Source: Aricia agestis (Eukaryota; Arthropoda; Insecta; Lepidoptera; Lycaenidae). From it: 64,000 nucleotides of DNA. Position 1 is the stretch's first letter. Every line of letters starts with the position of its first letter. The DNA is taken from the NCBI RefSeq assembly GCF_905147365.1, contig NC_056409.1, forward strand, positions 4,035,001 to 4,099,000, given 5' to 3'. The position numbers were made by a program, and so were the translations under genes. Of the stretch, positions 10,847-21,850 are shown piece by piece. The notes beneath the pieces were generated by a model. The model saw only the letters and a program-made list of their open reading frames with translations. It was not told the DNA's origin and searched no databases.

Positions 10847-11052
10847 TTATGCCGCTGGCCAGCCTGGCTGGTATGCTTCCAGCTCATCGCGCCATCTTTT
10901 TCTAGGCCAACCACGGCGGCGGCGTCCATATTCCGTATTGAGATCTTTTGAGATCTTTGCCCAGCGGTCGGGATGCATGCGACTTACGTGTCCCGCCCAA
11001 TCCCATTTCAACTTTGCCGTCTTTACTACTACGTATGCTGTTTCTCATTTCA
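10847..11052 (-). pseudogene. RTE-like LINE, C-terminal RT fragment
   Basis: One open frame on the minus strand reads AKLKWDWAGHVSRMHPDRW and then RRRRGWPRKRWRDELEAY, ending at a stop at 10847. W-x-GHV-R followed by RG-P-RW is the typical C-terminus of endonuclease-reverse transcriptases of RTE-like LINEs. It is truncated upstream by a stop near 11053. It lies between receptor exons 11322-11425 and 7527-7710 and is unrelated to the receptor. Confidence 0.75.
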
Positions 11053-11321
11053 ACGAGAATGGGCGTTGGGTAATGGGTACGTTAAATGCCCTTTTGATTT
11101 TACGCACCGCGGACGTATCGTGCGGTTCAGAAGACTGTAGATGTCGTGATTTCCTTCTATCGTGCACGTTAAAAAGTTATCGTCGACGGAAATTTAAAGG
11201 CGTCTTCATATATATTTTCATACATTTTACTACCCTATGTTATCGTTTTACCATGAACGTTCACGATATTACCGCCACGTTCAAAATTATAAAAGTGTAC
11301 AATGGAAAATGCGTGTCTCAC

Positions 11322-11425
11322 CCAACATCCTAATAACAGCCTTCCTGGACTTGGCCTGCCGGGCCTCGCCGTGTATCTTGCCGTTGAAAAACCCCTGCTT
11401 GGTCCGGCGGTCCACCCTCGTTGAC
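11322..11425 (-). CDS. Receptor exon: third intracellular loop
   Basis: This 104 base exon is too short and too late-starting to stand out as an ORF. It was found by looking for the piece needed between TM5 and TM6. It follows a CACTACAG acceptor (ending 11426) and ends at a GTGAGA donor (11321). With one base at each end of split codons it joins exactly to 17286-17427 upstream and 7527-7710 downstream. The peptide runs STRVDRRTKQGFFNGKIHG, then ARQAKSRKAVIRML. This is a basic loop ending in the SRKxVIRML motif that precedes TM6 in this receptor group and is important for G-protein coupling. Confidence 0.92.
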
Positions 11426-11676
11426 CTGTAGTGAAAAGAACTGCTGGGAATATAGCTAGAGCTCCTTACATGTACACTTAAAGTAAGAGCATGCGGTTAG
11501 TAGGAACCTAAGTAATTGTTAATAAGATATACTGTATACTACTTCTAATGTTTTAAATGTTTTTCTAAAGTTTCAAATGTTTGTCTAATGTTTTAAAGAT
11601 TTTACAAAAAAAAAACGGCTGTTCTGGTATGCAGCCGTTGTCAGAAAGTGATGACCGCTTTTTCACAATGTACCAG

Positions 11677-11921
11677 CAGTGCCGTAAATAGCCTTTTTTG
11701 CGCCCTGCGCGAGCTTCTATATAACTGCACCTTTGTTTTTTAACCGACTTAAAAAAAGGAGGAGGTTATATGTTCGGCTGTGGATATTTTTTACTACATT
11801 GGGAAACATATTTGGGGCGCAGCGGAAAATATGGATCTGTCTGGTCTGGCCATTCTTTCGCCCTCCCAGAGTCTACGCTCTGTGCCTGAGCACCGGTGGC
11901 ACCGCCCTATTTACGGCACTG
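11677..11921. mobile_element. hAT-type MITE, copy 3 (245 bp)
   Basis: CAGTGCCGTAAATAG termini with a perfect 8 bp duplication TGTACCAG (11669-11676 and 11922-11929). Internally it carries an AACCGACTTAAAAAAAGGAG stretch. That resembles the AACCGACTTC ends of the hairpin element at 44804-45200 and a fragment near 43410-43475. Confidence 0.92.
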
Positions 11922-12238
11922 TGTACCAGGTTAAGTACTGGTAACAAGTGAACCTGCAACGAGTATAATTTAAATTCCTCCAGATTTTAATAAAACATTA
12001 AAATAGGTTTGAAATAATCTTTAAGGTAGTTTTTTATTTTATTTTAATAGTTACCAAACCTTGACTGACCTATGATAACACATCTACATATAAATAAAAA
12101 TTACTATGTTAAAGCACAAAATATGAATAGGCGTAATAGTTTTTCCGTAAAGTGTACCACAAAAGTGCTCAGGTTGTACATACTAGGGATCGTTTCGCTC
12201 GCCCTAATTATAACAACAGTATATTATGATAAGTCTAT

Positions 12239-12558
12239 GTTACACACAATACAACACACACACTAAGGAAAATGACAGATTTTTGAGTGACAAGCCTATA
12301 GCCGTAATATACATTACGAATTCTTTTCTTTCTCATTTATTTATGGTTGAAGTCTGTTGACAACGAGGTGACAAATTAAAAATGGATTATAGTTTTTTTT
12401 ATTGAATCTTAGATACTATTAGACAATGCTTACACGGCCAGCCAGAGACAAGAGTTGAAAAAAAATGATAAAGTCAATATTTTTTTACAAAATATAGATA
12501 GCAGTCCTAATGTCGTTAAAACTGAAGTCGAATTTAGACCATTGGGCGATCTCTAGTT
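12239..12558 (+). repeat. Dispersed repeat, copy A
   Basis: Long matches in the same orientation to 58452-58757, including AAAATGACAGATTTTTGAGT, GAAGTCTGTTGACAAC and the end CCATTGGGCGATCTCTAGTT. The shared CTAGT end suggests a Helitron-like 3' terminus. No coding capacity. Confidence 0.7.
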
Positions 12559-13374
12559 ATTAGAAGTATCCGAACAAAGCACCGGGAATTGACAACATTC
12601 TAGCTATCGTCTATCGACGTTATAAACCTCTCCGATCGTATTACGAATGCAATTACGAGTACAGAATCTTAATTGGCTGCTGTTAAGCATTGGTGTTTCA
12701 TCCCACATAAAATCGGGTTTTGAGTTAATAATGCAGTTTTGTTCTTTATAACATAAGGTTTACGACAGTGAAATCCATTTTTTTGAAAACCCACTGTAGC
12801 ATATTCTAGAGTACAAAAATGGTTAATGCTTATTCCTCTTAGTGAGGTTTTGTATACAGCATTTATGTACTATGTTTCTAAAATGATTTGCGCTTAAACC
12901 GCTGAACGATTTTGATAAAATTTTGTATGCGGATACTTTGAATCAATTAAAATGACATTATTAATACAATGAATTTGGCATAAGATATCGATATTGAGTA
13001 CATGTAGATATTACGTAAGATTTTGGAGAAGGACATAGGATAATATTTTTTTTATGGAAAATGTTCGGTTTTCACGCAATAAACTTTATAAATTTGCGTT
13101 TAAGATGCTGAACCGATTTTGATTAAATTTAGTAAATGTAGAAATAATTAGTTTATCACGTGCAGAGTTGGGCCAAAAGTAATTAGTAATTTTAATCAGA
13201 TCAGAAATTAATCAGATTGATGAAGTAACTGTGCATCTGAAATTACCCGTAAGTTGATTAATAATAATATGTATAAAATGTATTCTAATTATTTTAGTTT
13301 GCAATTAGATTAATAATTTATTTAAACTAACGAGTATTTCAATAATTACGCCCAATGTCCAATGCTGGTAATTA
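12559..13374. other. Gene-free stretch with Helitron-like debris
   Basis: Around 12880-13160 two blocks resemble the Helitron interior, which usually reads like AAACCGCTGAACCGATTTTG followed by GGATACTTTGA. The rest is AT-rich and unassigned. Confidence 0.45.
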
Positions 13375-13806
13375 TAATAAATAAAATAACTACCACACCA
13401 ATTTCGGGGCGGTGGCCGGTTTCATTAAAACCAGGCCAGTTACGCAGGAGTAATATCATAGTGCCCAAGTGTGTGCGCAATACACAAGAGCACTCGAGGT
13501 TCAATGAAACCAGGCCAGTTACGCAGGAGTCATTTTATAGTGCCTAAGTGTGTGCGCAATCACAAGAGCACTCTGATTTTAATGAAACCAGGCCAGTTAC
13601 GCAGGCGCAATTTTATAGTGTCCAAGTGTGTGCGCAATACACAAGAGCACTCTGGTTTCAATGAAACTAGGCTAGTTACGCAGGAGTAATTTTTATAGTG
13701 CCCAAGTGTATGCGCAATACATAAGATCACTCTGGTTTCAATGAAACCAGGCCAGGTGCAATTTTATAGTGCCCCAATGTGTGCGCGATACATAAGAGCA
13801 CTCTGC
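13375..13806 (-). repeat. SINE tail tandemly amplified (about 5 x 80 bp)
   Basis: The left edge (CACACCAATTTCGGGGCGGT) and the unit CCAGGCCAGTTACGCAGGAG...TGTGCGCAATACACAAGAGC correspond to the 3' region of the tRNA-headed SINE at 37199-37580 and 46503-46844. Here that single piece recurs five times at 13427, 13507, 13585, 13664 and 13744. The spacing is about 80 bp and the copies have diverged. ORFs on both strands are created by the repeat. Confidence 0.85.
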
Positions 13807-14220
13807 GGGAAGCGCGGGAAGGGAAGAAGAAACGGGAACTCTCTGTCCTTTTCCGATACATAACGTATCTGCATACCAAATATCATCAAAATCCATGTAG
13901 CGGCATAAGCAGAAATCATTTTATTTAACGCCTGGGAACCGTACATTTTTCCGAGACAAAAAGGATCTTATGTCCTTTTCCGGGACTCAAAGTATCTCCA
14001 TACCAAGTTCCATCAAAATCTGTTCAGCGGTTTCTTATGATTGCAAAGTCATCAGTTTGCTCATTTGCAAACATACCCGACGCCAAGCAGAACCGCGGCA
14101 CTCCCAACACTATTCTAAAGCCATATTATATTGTAACATAATTTTATTTACTTACTTATACTTTTTTGTGTATAGTCAAACCACATTTTCACCGTATAAA
14201 ATGTTTGGCAGAACGCCTTA
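13807..14220 (-). mobile_element. Helitron-like remnants
   Basis: Two successive blocks (about 13830-13960 and 13970-14080) read on the minus strand as the familiar interior: a cell of GATTTTGATGxxATTTGGTAT, a TACTTTGAGTC-like box and a TCCGGGAAAGGACATAAG-like box. Ends are not intact. Confidence 0.5.
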
Positions 14221-14850
14221 AAATGTGTTGTTTTTGCTTTTTGCAAAATACTTAGTTATTTTATAGGATTTCAAACGGGATTAAAGCTGTATTTCATGTT
14301 GGAATTAAATCTCAAAGTTCAAGTAGTTCAATTGATTTTCCTACAATTAAGTTCTTACTAATTTTTTGGCGCGGTTGTAGAAAATGGGATATTTTTATCT
14401 TGAATATTACTAAAATATAGTATAAAATAAAGTCGCTTTCTCTGTCCCTATGTATCTTTGTTCCCTTAAATCTTTAAAACTACGCAACGGATTTTGATGC
14501 GGCTTTTTTAATAGATAGAGTAATTAAAGAGAAAGGTTTATAAATATAGTAACATCCATTAAATAGTGGAGAAATACTGTTATATTTTGAGGTTTCTAAT
14601 GTGATGTCGGAAATAATTACATTTTTTCCGCTTACATTGCAAACGCAGGCCCCTGAACCCTAGCCCCTAGGAGATTTATCAAAATAATGTACTAAGTATT
14701 GTACACAATGAAAAGTAGATGGACGTTAATCTTTTGTCGCGAGTATTGAGTACTTACTTTCTTTGTGAAAAAAATTGTAAAGAAAAAGACCGTATTTAAA
14801 AAATTCTAAAGTCGATTGATTTTCCAAGAACCAGTGAGTCACGGATATTA
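14221..14850. other. Gene-free stretch with degraded Helitron-like sequence
   Basis: Positions 14420-14560 share AATAAAGTCGCTTTCTCTGT and AAACTACGCAACGGATTTTG with the start of the element at 34000. No gene seen. Confidence 0.45.
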
Positions 14851-15041
14851 GGGCTAGGCCACAACACAGTGTTGCGGCGTCACATCGTATAAATCTACGA
14901 CGCCGCAGAACGCATCGTGAAAATTTTCGACGTAAAGAGTGCCATACTATATGAAATTTTTGCGTTGCGACATCACATCGCGTTTCTGTGCGATGTTGTT
15001 TTTGCGATACGACGCCGCAACGCAGTGTTGTGGCCTGGCCC
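14851..15041. mobile_element. PIF/Harbinger-type MITE (GGGCTAGGCC ends)
   Basis: About 30 bp inverted repeats (GGGCTAGGCCACAACACAGT at the left; the complement of GGGCCAGGCCACAACACTGC at the right) are flanked by TTA on both sides (14848-14850 and 15042-15044). G-rich ends plus a 3 bp TTA/TAA duplication fit PIF/Harbinger. No transposase. Confidence 0.8.
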
Positions 15042-15044
15042 TTA

Positions 15045-15662
15045 TATATATGCTATTTCAGTAAGATTGCTATTCAGCTGAAAGAGTGGAAAAATTACAA
15101 TTAGTGCCCGAATCTGATATTGTTTTCAAGTCCAAGAATAAATATACCAACGTGTAAACAAATATTTATGTGACGAAAATAACTACGCAGAATATAAAAC
15201 GATTTATTTTTAAACATTCTAAGCAATGTTTAATATTGCAAGTTATTAAATACTGAAGTAGTTTAATATTATTAGAGTTTGGCTCAATTATTCGGTATTA
15301 ATGTCCAGGAATGCCTTGAGCTGAACTCTTGAAAGTCTAGGCAGTAGGCACTATTGGTACCACAGCATTCCTAGAACTGATATTAAACCTAGTATATTAT
15401 GCCTAAATACTACAATACTTAATACTACAATAATTACTGAAGAGTAAAACCTATCATGGATCATCATGTGCAAACTATGTTTATTATAAGTATAGATTAT
15501 TATAAAAGATCACATATTACACATATTAGGTTATGATGGATAATCACATAGTTGACGTCAATCATGACAGTGTTACTGCCATGACGAATATGCTACTCCA
15601 TACGTTCGTATTAGCTCGTATTGGTATATCGTGGACCATCGAATGATCCGCATAAGACTTAA
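15045..15662. other. Gene-free AT-rich stretch
   Basis: No feature supported beyond short internal repeats. Confidence 0.4.
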
Positions 15663-15802
15663 GGCCCAATTGCAGCAACGTCTGTTAGTGTTAACAGCTT
15701 ATTAAAATGTTATGTCTTTTCTTTCATTCATATGAAAAATGAAAGAGGAAACATGATACTAACTCGAGCATTAACTTTACCAGTCGTTGATGAGATTGGG
15801 CC
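15663..15802. mobile_element. PIF/Harbinger-type MITE (GGCCCAAT ends)
   Basis: Ends GGCCCAATTGCAGCAACG and the complement of GGCCCAATCTCATCAACG, with TAA at both flanks (15660-15662 and 15803-15805). Length 140 bp. A perfect small palindrome around TTTCATTCATATGAAAAATGA sits in the centre. Confidence 0.75.
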
Positions 15803-15825
15803 TAAATCTATAAATAGACGATGGA

Positions 15826-16500
15826 GATTGATGTAGCTGCACCTCGTAGAGCGCTACGCGGCCTCTACACATCGGCGTGTGGCGTAGAGCCGGGAGTTTG
15901 ATAAAGCTGCACCACGTAGAGCGCTACGCGGCCTCTACACGTCGTCGGCGCACGGTGTAGAACCAGGAGATTGATGTAGTTGCACCTCGTAGAGCGCTAC
16001 GCGGCCTCTACACATAGGCGCGCAGCGTAAAACTGAGAGTTTGATAAAGCTACACCACGTATAGCGCTACGCGGCCTCTACACGTCATCGGCGCACGGTG
16101 TAGAACCAGGAGATTGATGTAGCTGCATCTCGTAGAGCGCTACGTGGCTTCTACACATCGGCGCGCGGTGTACAACCGGGAGCTTGATAAAGCTGCACCA
16201 CGTAGAGCGCTACGCAGCCTCTACACATAGGCGCGCAGCGTAGAACTGAGAGTTTGATTAAAGCTGCACCACGTATAGCGCTACGCGGCGTCTACACGTC
16301 ATCGGCGCACGGTGTAGAACCAGGAGATTGATGTAGTTGCACCTCGTAGAGCGCTACGCGGCATCTACACATCGGCGTGTGGCGTAGAACCGGGAGTTTG
16401 ATAAAGCTGCATCATGATGCAGCTTTATCAAACAGAGGCCGCGTAGCGCTCTACATGTAGAGCGCTACGCGGCCTCTACACATCGGCGCGGCGTAGAACC
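15826..16500. repeat. Satellite-like array, alternating 70/73 bp monomers
   Basis: Monomers start at 15826, 15896, 15969, 16039, 16112, 16182, 16252, 16326 and 16396. Two types mostly alternate (GATTGATGTAGCTGCACC and GTTTGATAAAGCTGCACC), giving a dimer of about 143 bp. Each carries a conserved TAGAGCGCTACGCGGCCTCT core, itself partly palindromic. At 16396-16431 the array turns over through a perfect palindrome. A second perfect palindrome with AGAGCGCTACGCGGCCTC arms follows at 16436-16477. A lone related core sits at 38335-38365. No coding capacity. Confidence 0.9.
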
Positions 16501-16705
16501 GCTACACACTTTATATTCTGTATACTTATGATAGCGATAACACTCATACAAATTCTGTGTCGCAATACAGAATTTGTACAATACTTACTTCTTTTAGAAA
16601 TAATCAGATCTTTGTGTAGTCTTTCCATGTTAATTGTATCATTACTTGTTTCATGTATACAACAAGTGTTAAATAAAATAAAAGATAAAAACAACACAAA
16701 GATTA

Positions 16706-16903
16706 TCTTATATCTTTAAACGAGCAATTCTTGTATATATATGTATAATTGGAATCTCGGAATCGGCTCCAACAATTTTTATGAAATTTAGTATATAGGG
16801 GGTTTTGGGGGCGATAAATCGATCTAGCTAGGAATCGTTTTTAGAATATGTCATTTTATTCGTGTTTTGTCGAATACCGAGCAAAGCTCGGTCAAATAGC
16901 TAG
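16706..16903 (+). mobile_element. Short Helitron with ACCGAG/CTCGGT hairpin, copy 1
   Basis: It starts TCTTATATCTTTAAACGAGC after an A. It ends with the hairpin ACCGAGCAAAGCTCGGT, then CTAG and T. It is 198 bp. A longer copy at 22273-22619 has about 140 additional bases before the hairpin, so this one is an internal-deletion derivative. Confidence 0.85.
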
Positions 16904-17285
16904 TATTATTATAAACGTACGGTCGAATAATAATAATATACGGTAAAATAAATATACGGTAGATCACCTTCATACTAGACAGCTCGAATCGGACACACGT
17001 ACCATCGCGATTTTATTTAACTTGAAGAATCAGTTTCAGAATCAGAAAGAAGAAGAAGAAATCATTTATAATCACGTTCTACGTGCGTAAACTTGTCTGA
17101 GAGTACAGTGTACTGTACTGTAACATAGCCTACTCTACTACTACTCCTAAATTTTTTTTTTTCAAAATATACACAAAAAGTGTACTTATGGGTATTATGA
17201 ATACACTTTTTGAACGTCGTGACTACGTTGCCTACCACCTGTAGTACCGTACGACTACATAGTCAGTTCTGGAGCAAATAGTTAC

Positions 17286-17427
17286 CTAATATGTAAGCCC
17301 ATGGTGACATACAAGCACAGGATCAGCACGGCCGGTATGAAGAAGTAGAATATGCTGCTGAGTTCTAGAAGAGGCGTCGTCACCGTCAGACTACAGAAGG
17401 CCGAGTCCAGGGAGCGGTTGCCTGTGT
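17286..17427 (-). CDS. Receptor exon: ECL2 and TM5
   Basis: Read on the minus strand it follows a TTTTGTTGCAG acceptor (ending 17428) and ends at GTAAC (17285-17281). The 142 bases enter with two bases of a split asparagine codon and leave with two. The peptide is TGNRSLDSAFCSLTV, then a hydrophobic TM5 (ELSSIFYFFIPAVLILCLY) ending MGLHIR. The FCSL cysteine would pair with the TM3 cysteine in exon 59404-59494. Phases match exons 35865-36064 and 11322-11425. It has no start or stop of its own and is not prominent as an ORF. Confidence 0.93.
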
Positions 17428-17442
17428 CTGCAACAAAATAAA

Positions 17443-17600
17443 TCTAATATATAAAATTCTCGTGTCACAATGTTAGATAGCGTACTCCTCCGAAACGGCT
17501 TTACTGATTTTAACCAAATTTTATATGCATATTCAGTAGGTCTGAGAATCGGCTACTGGGTACTTTTTATATTGCTAAGTGCATTTGTTGAATAAATAAT
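17443..17600 (+). mobile_element. Helitron-like fragment (ATTCTCGTGTCAC family)
   Basis: It starts TCTAATATATAAAATTCTCG after an A, followed by ACTCCTCCGAAACGGC. The same head occurs at 21666 and 38122. A copy on the minus strand at 45627-45796 retains a CTAG end. The 3' end here is not preserved. Confidence 0.65.
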
Positions 17601-17688
17601 AGTAAATTATTACAACTCGAGACTGACGGCGACCATTGTTTGTGCGACGGGATAGCGATAGACGTTGCCATGGTGATATAATCATTTA

Positions 17689-17836
17689 CGGCCGTTCCCA
17701 ATATTTGATCTATCTCTAGTTTTGCCCTACTAGAGATAGGAATAGCTCATATTAGACATAAAATTATATCAATTGTGAGCTATTCCTATCTCTAGTAGGG
17801 CAAAACCAGAGATAGATCAAATATTCAGAACGGCCG
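17689..17836. mobile_element. MITE with 60 bp inverted repeats, TTA duplication
   Basis: CGGCCGTTC...TTTGATCTATCTCTAGTTTT arms of about 60 bp face each other around a 25 bp AT-rich loop. TTA flanks both ends (17686-17688 and 17837-17839). PIF/Harbinger-like by target size. It would fold into a long stem. Confidence 0.8.
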
Positions 17837-18318
17837 TTAGTCACTTCAATAAAATAATACGGGCGAAATACTTTATATGGCAAAGAAACGCAAACGTTAC
17901 ATAACTTAAAAAATAAAAAAACACGCTTTCCTTAATTAGTTATTTTTAAAAATTTCAGCAAATTATAGAGACGCCTAAAGGAGCACTATCTTCATGAATC
18001 TCAATCCATTTAAGTACCGTTATTAAATATACATATAGTATTTATGTATTATAGACATATTGTATAGTATTTATTATTATTGTTTATAATTCATATAGTA
18101 TTATTATTAGTTATGTAAGTATATAACATAGATTCAAAGTTTAATTTTATATTTGTGCACGCCCTATCTGATGTCTTATGTCACATCTCTCTCCGTAGGG
18201 CTGCTGTAAGAAATTTCTTTGGAAATAAGCAGTCCTTTGTGTCGTTTTTCTGTGTCAATTTCTAGGTAAATACTGTCTTGTGTGCAATAAATGTTGAAAT
18301 AAATAAATAAATAAACAA

Positions 18319-18452
18319 ATTATTGCATTGTCATTGGCTCATACGTATGCATAGTTTCGAATTAATTAGACTTTTGGAGAAATGTGAAAATCGTGCTAAT
18401 AATTTCCGTTACATACATATTACAGCCCAAGATAAGAAAAGCGTGTTAAAAA
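18319..18452 (+). repeat. Dispersed repeat, long copy
   Basis: ATTGCATTGTCATTGGCT at the left and TACAGCCCAAG...AAAGCGTGTTAAAA at the right match, in inverted orientation, 29891-29977. This copy carries about 50 extra bases in the middle. Confidence 0.6.
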
Positions 18453-18462
18453 TTTTATCTAA

Positions 18463-18464
<2 letters not shown>

Positions 18465-18504
<40 letters not shown>
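18465..18504. repeat. (TA)20 microsatellite
   Basis: Twenty uninterrupted TA dinucleotides. Likely polymorphic. Confidence 0.95.
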
Positions 18505-18506
<2 letters not shown>

Positions 18507-18509
18507 ATT

Positions 18510-18655
18510 TATATTTAAGAGGGAATAGGGTAGGGGATTGGGCCTCCGGTAAACTCACTCACTCGGCGAAACACAGCGCAAGTGCTATTTCACGCCGGTT
18601 TTCTGTGAGAACGTGGTATTCCCCGGTCGAGCCGGCCCATTCGTGCCGAAGCATG
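18510..18655 (-). mobile_element. SINE, fragment (shared with 23105 and 51864)
   Basis: GGCCTCCGGTAAACTCACTC, ACGCCGGTTTTCTGTGAGAA and GTCGAGCCGGCCCATTCGTG match the complete copies at 23105-23419 and 51864-52206. The tail half is missing here; the 18465 microsatellite lies at the break. Confidence 0.8.
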
Positions 18656-19079
18656 CACGCATGCACTTCTAAAATTATTCGTACTTTATAAGTAATATAA
18701 ACTATAACAAATATTTAAGGGGGCGGGGGCTCCCTATTAGAGGTTTGCATTTTTTTATTATTCGGTTTTATAATATTTTGTGAAACAAAAAGCAAACGAT
18801 ATAACTTAGCTTTAAAAGAAAATTTATTACATTGACTATAAAGCAACACCGGAGTAATTTCATCTACTCATATGAAGTACGTACATTAAGCTGAAGTACT
18901 TGAAATAATCTTTGTACGTTTCGACGACGAGAAAATGCTCGTGTACGGTGTAATGAGCATAATTGTTCCAATTTGTATTGTATTTTTACCCGGCTTTAAA
19001 AAGTTCTTGTTTGTTCGCGGATAACTTCGCCGTTCGTGAACCGATTTGGATGGTCCTTTTTTGTTGGAAAGAGTCGGTT

Positions 19080-19302
19080 TTTTAGGGTTCCGTTACCAAA
19101 GGGTAAAAGCGGGACCCTATTACTCAGACTTCATTGTCTGTCCGTCTGTCTTAATTATATGTGTACTTTAATATTTAATAATCATTTTAATATAAAAAAA
19201 AGGGAAGCTCCCATACAAAAATACAAATTTTAGCCTAATTTTGCTTTATAATGGTTCGGAACCCTTCGTGCGCGAGTCCGACTCGCACTTGGCTGATTTT
19301 TC
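19080..19302 (-). mobile_element. AGGGTTCCG-family element
   Basis: It opens with TAGGGTTCCGTTACCAAAGG and ends with the GGAACCCTTCGTGCGCGAGT/CCGACTCGCACTTGGC signature. This is the mirror orientation of 40083-40372. A shortened copy (the CAGCCTG-type middle part is missing). Confidence 0.7.
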
Positions 19303-20127
19303 TAATTTGTTAAGTGTTTACGTTCTCGACCTTGGACACTTTTAAGATACTACAGATTTCATAGTTATGCAATGTTTTCCCCTTAACTAACGTCTTTTTA
19401 CACAATAACATTACATAATTTAAATAGGATAATTGGTAAACATCTCTTGATACAGTATTGAAAATTATCCCCAAGGAAATATAAATAAGGGATCGTCTTG
19501 GATATATACGTCTGTTTGATTTACTCAATCTAATCCGTTTCTCTGTTAACATAGTAATGTAGACTGTAGCATTGGGAATTCCTGTATCACATATAATACT
19601 ATTTGAAAATTAAAGTACTCTAATTAACTAGAAAAAATAAATATTCGACCTAGGAATAATTCGCAAAGAGCTGAAAATTTGCATTAGAGCTGGAAATTCG
19701 CAAAGATATAAAATTTTCATTTCAACTTACCGTTTTCGAGAAAAACAAGGAGAACCTTAATTTCGAACATTTGACATTGAATAAAATTTTTGCACGTAAG
19801 CTGCATGTAGAGTTTTAGGTTTACAACAAAATACGGTGACGCCATAAACAAACTGTGAAACAGTGAACAGTGCGAAAAACATCTAGTCTTATAATATTAT
19901 ATGAAGGAACTAAATGACTCCCGTTGCTCCATAATGCGTTAATTGCCCGTAAACCATATATTTTTTCGTATCTATATGTCTCTTTCTCGGGACTCAAAGT
20001 ACATCCACACCAAACAGCGAAACCAGTTTAGAAGTTTTAGGGGTGAAGAGGTAAGTCAGATAGACACTTTCGCATTTATAATAGTACATTAGTATGGAAG
20101 TTACCTATATTTATTAAGTACGTATCA
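19303..20127. other. Gene-free stretch
   Basis: Around 19970-20040 a minus-strand Helitron-like interior box (GGGACTCAAAGTACATCCAC) is recognisable. Otherwise nothing supported. Confidence 0.4.
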
Positions 20128-20377
20128 GAATCAGTCCACACAACGCGTTGCGTCAGCGTTGCGCCGACGCAGCGCTGCCGTTGCATTGTTTAACATACAA
20201 ATAACCAAGGTGTTCACACGGCGCCCTGCATCGTCGCAACGCACACATGACGGACAGCAGCCCCCGAGACGACGCGGGCGGGCGCTGCGCCAAAGCAGGC
20301 CGGTGTGGCCGGCTATCCGTCCAAATGTTTGCGTTGCGATGACGCATCGCAACCCAACGCGCCGTGTGGACTGGCTC
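20128..20377. mobile_element. GC-rich PIF/Harbinger-type MITE
   Basis: Ends GAATCAGTCCACACAACGCG and the complement of GAGCCAGTCCACACGGCGCG. The right flank is TTA and the left TCA, which reads as a TTA duplication with one change. Overlapping ORFs on both strands exist only because the element is GC-rich. Confidence 0.7.
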
Positions 20378-21665
20378 TTAATAAATAGTGTTTACTATTT
20401 AGTAACGTATTTTTGATATATTAGTTCTGTCCCAGTTGTACCAGCGCGGCGAGTGTTAATTACACAGCAATCTGTTGCGGTCCGGCCGGGGTGTGTTAGA
20501 AGTGCCGGTGGGTGTTGGAGCTGCGGGGGGGTGTTGGAGGTGCTAGGGTGCGGGAAGTGTTCCCTGACGTGTTACAATATGTTCCCGGTATTGATGTGGG
20601 ATTTGCGGGAAACGGGAATTTACATGCACCTTGTGATTACTGGTTTTCGTCAACGTCCAATTTTATTATATTAATTATGTAGATGGTCTAACGGAGTGGC
20701 ATAGTTTGTAAGAACTACGCCACTAACATAACTCCTTAAATAAAGATTAAAACTATATATATAAGTACGCTAGCATGAGATAAATGGATTGAAGAAGTTA
20801 TTTCGTTATTTCGTTGGGTTATGTTACATTAACGTTAGTGTTTAGTCTCATTTGGTGAAGTTTCAGCTATAGCACTACACTTAGCGGCATTGGATATTGC
20901 TATGGGACGAGTCACAATTAGAATCCTACAACCCTTTAAACTTGAAACCTGAAACCTAATAACCTAGCAATACATTAAGTGATATTTTCGCAAATTCTAA
21001 AATTGCTCTATAAATAATAACCTAGCAATATTCTTAGCATGATAAAATATAGCCTTCCTCAACAAATGGGCTATCTAACCAACCAACAAATGGGTTCCTA
21101 AGCTTAGCGTGTTCAAACAAACAAACAAACAAACAAACTAAAATGACTATGTAACGATTTTTAAATAGGTAGCGACAAGGCCGCGCTCTCATTCACATAC
21201 AATTAATGCTCAAAATCTCGCGATGTAGCGGCCGAACCGCTAATTCGCGCGGACGCATTGCTACGGCTCGTGCAGTAGCCTTTTTTCTACGACAATCTAC
21301 TACTTTAAGTACTGTACTAACAGTAGTATGTTTACTATGTAGTAACTACATGTAGTACGAACGCCATTCGTGTAATTATTATAAAATACACCTGAGAACA
21401 TTCACCGGGTCTGAGCATCTGAGGTTTTCATTAGTTTGTTTTGTGTTGAATAATAGAACGACTCCGATCTTTTACCATGCCATACCATGCTGCCACCGCT
21501 TGTGGGGTAGAGTAAGTAATATGAAACCTATATATAGCTATATTATAGCCTATGTCATAAAGTGGCACTTAATTTTTGTCGATCGCGGTTAGTCGCGGCA
21601 AAAATAGGAACGCACGGTACCTTTAGGTTTAGTACTTTAGACTGTGGTTACTCCACCCGAAGAAT
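20378..21665. other. Gene-free stretch with a Helitron fragment
   Basis: At 21030-21141 a minus-strand copy of the Helitron interior (AGCCTTCCTCAACAAATGGG with a CAAACAAACAAAC tract) is present. The remainder, including a locally GC-rich patch at 20440-20550, has no recognisable gene. Confidence 0.45.
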
Positions 21666-21850
21666 CTAATATATAAAATTCTCGTGTCACAGTATTCGTT
21701 GCCATACTCCTCCGAAAAGGCTTGACAGATTCTCATGAAATTTTGTGAGCATGTTGAGTAGGTTTGAGAATCGGCCAACATCTATTTTTCATACAAAAAA
21801 AATATATATGGCAAAACAACGTTTGCCGGGACAGTTGGTAACATATAAAA
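21666..21850 (+). mobile_element. Helitron-like fragment (ATTCTCGTGTCAC family)
   Basis: Head TCTAATATATAAAATTCTCG after an A, followed by CATACTCCTCCGAAAAGGCT and a degraded GCAAAACAACGTTTGCCGGG tail. Same family as 17443, 38122 and 45627-45796. Confidence 0.65.

Noticed and set aside
10938..11333. 131-codon plus-strand ORF
   Set aside because: Antisense to the RTE-like LINE fragment and partly to receptor exon 11322-11425.
15826..16500. CRISPR-like or regulatory repeat array
   Set aside because: Eukaryotic context, head-to-tail monomers with no unique spacers, and inversion at the end; a satellite-type array.
20131..20416. Overlapping ORFs on both strands, arginine-rich
   Set aside because: They coincide with the GC-rich MITE at 20128-20377 and show no domain.
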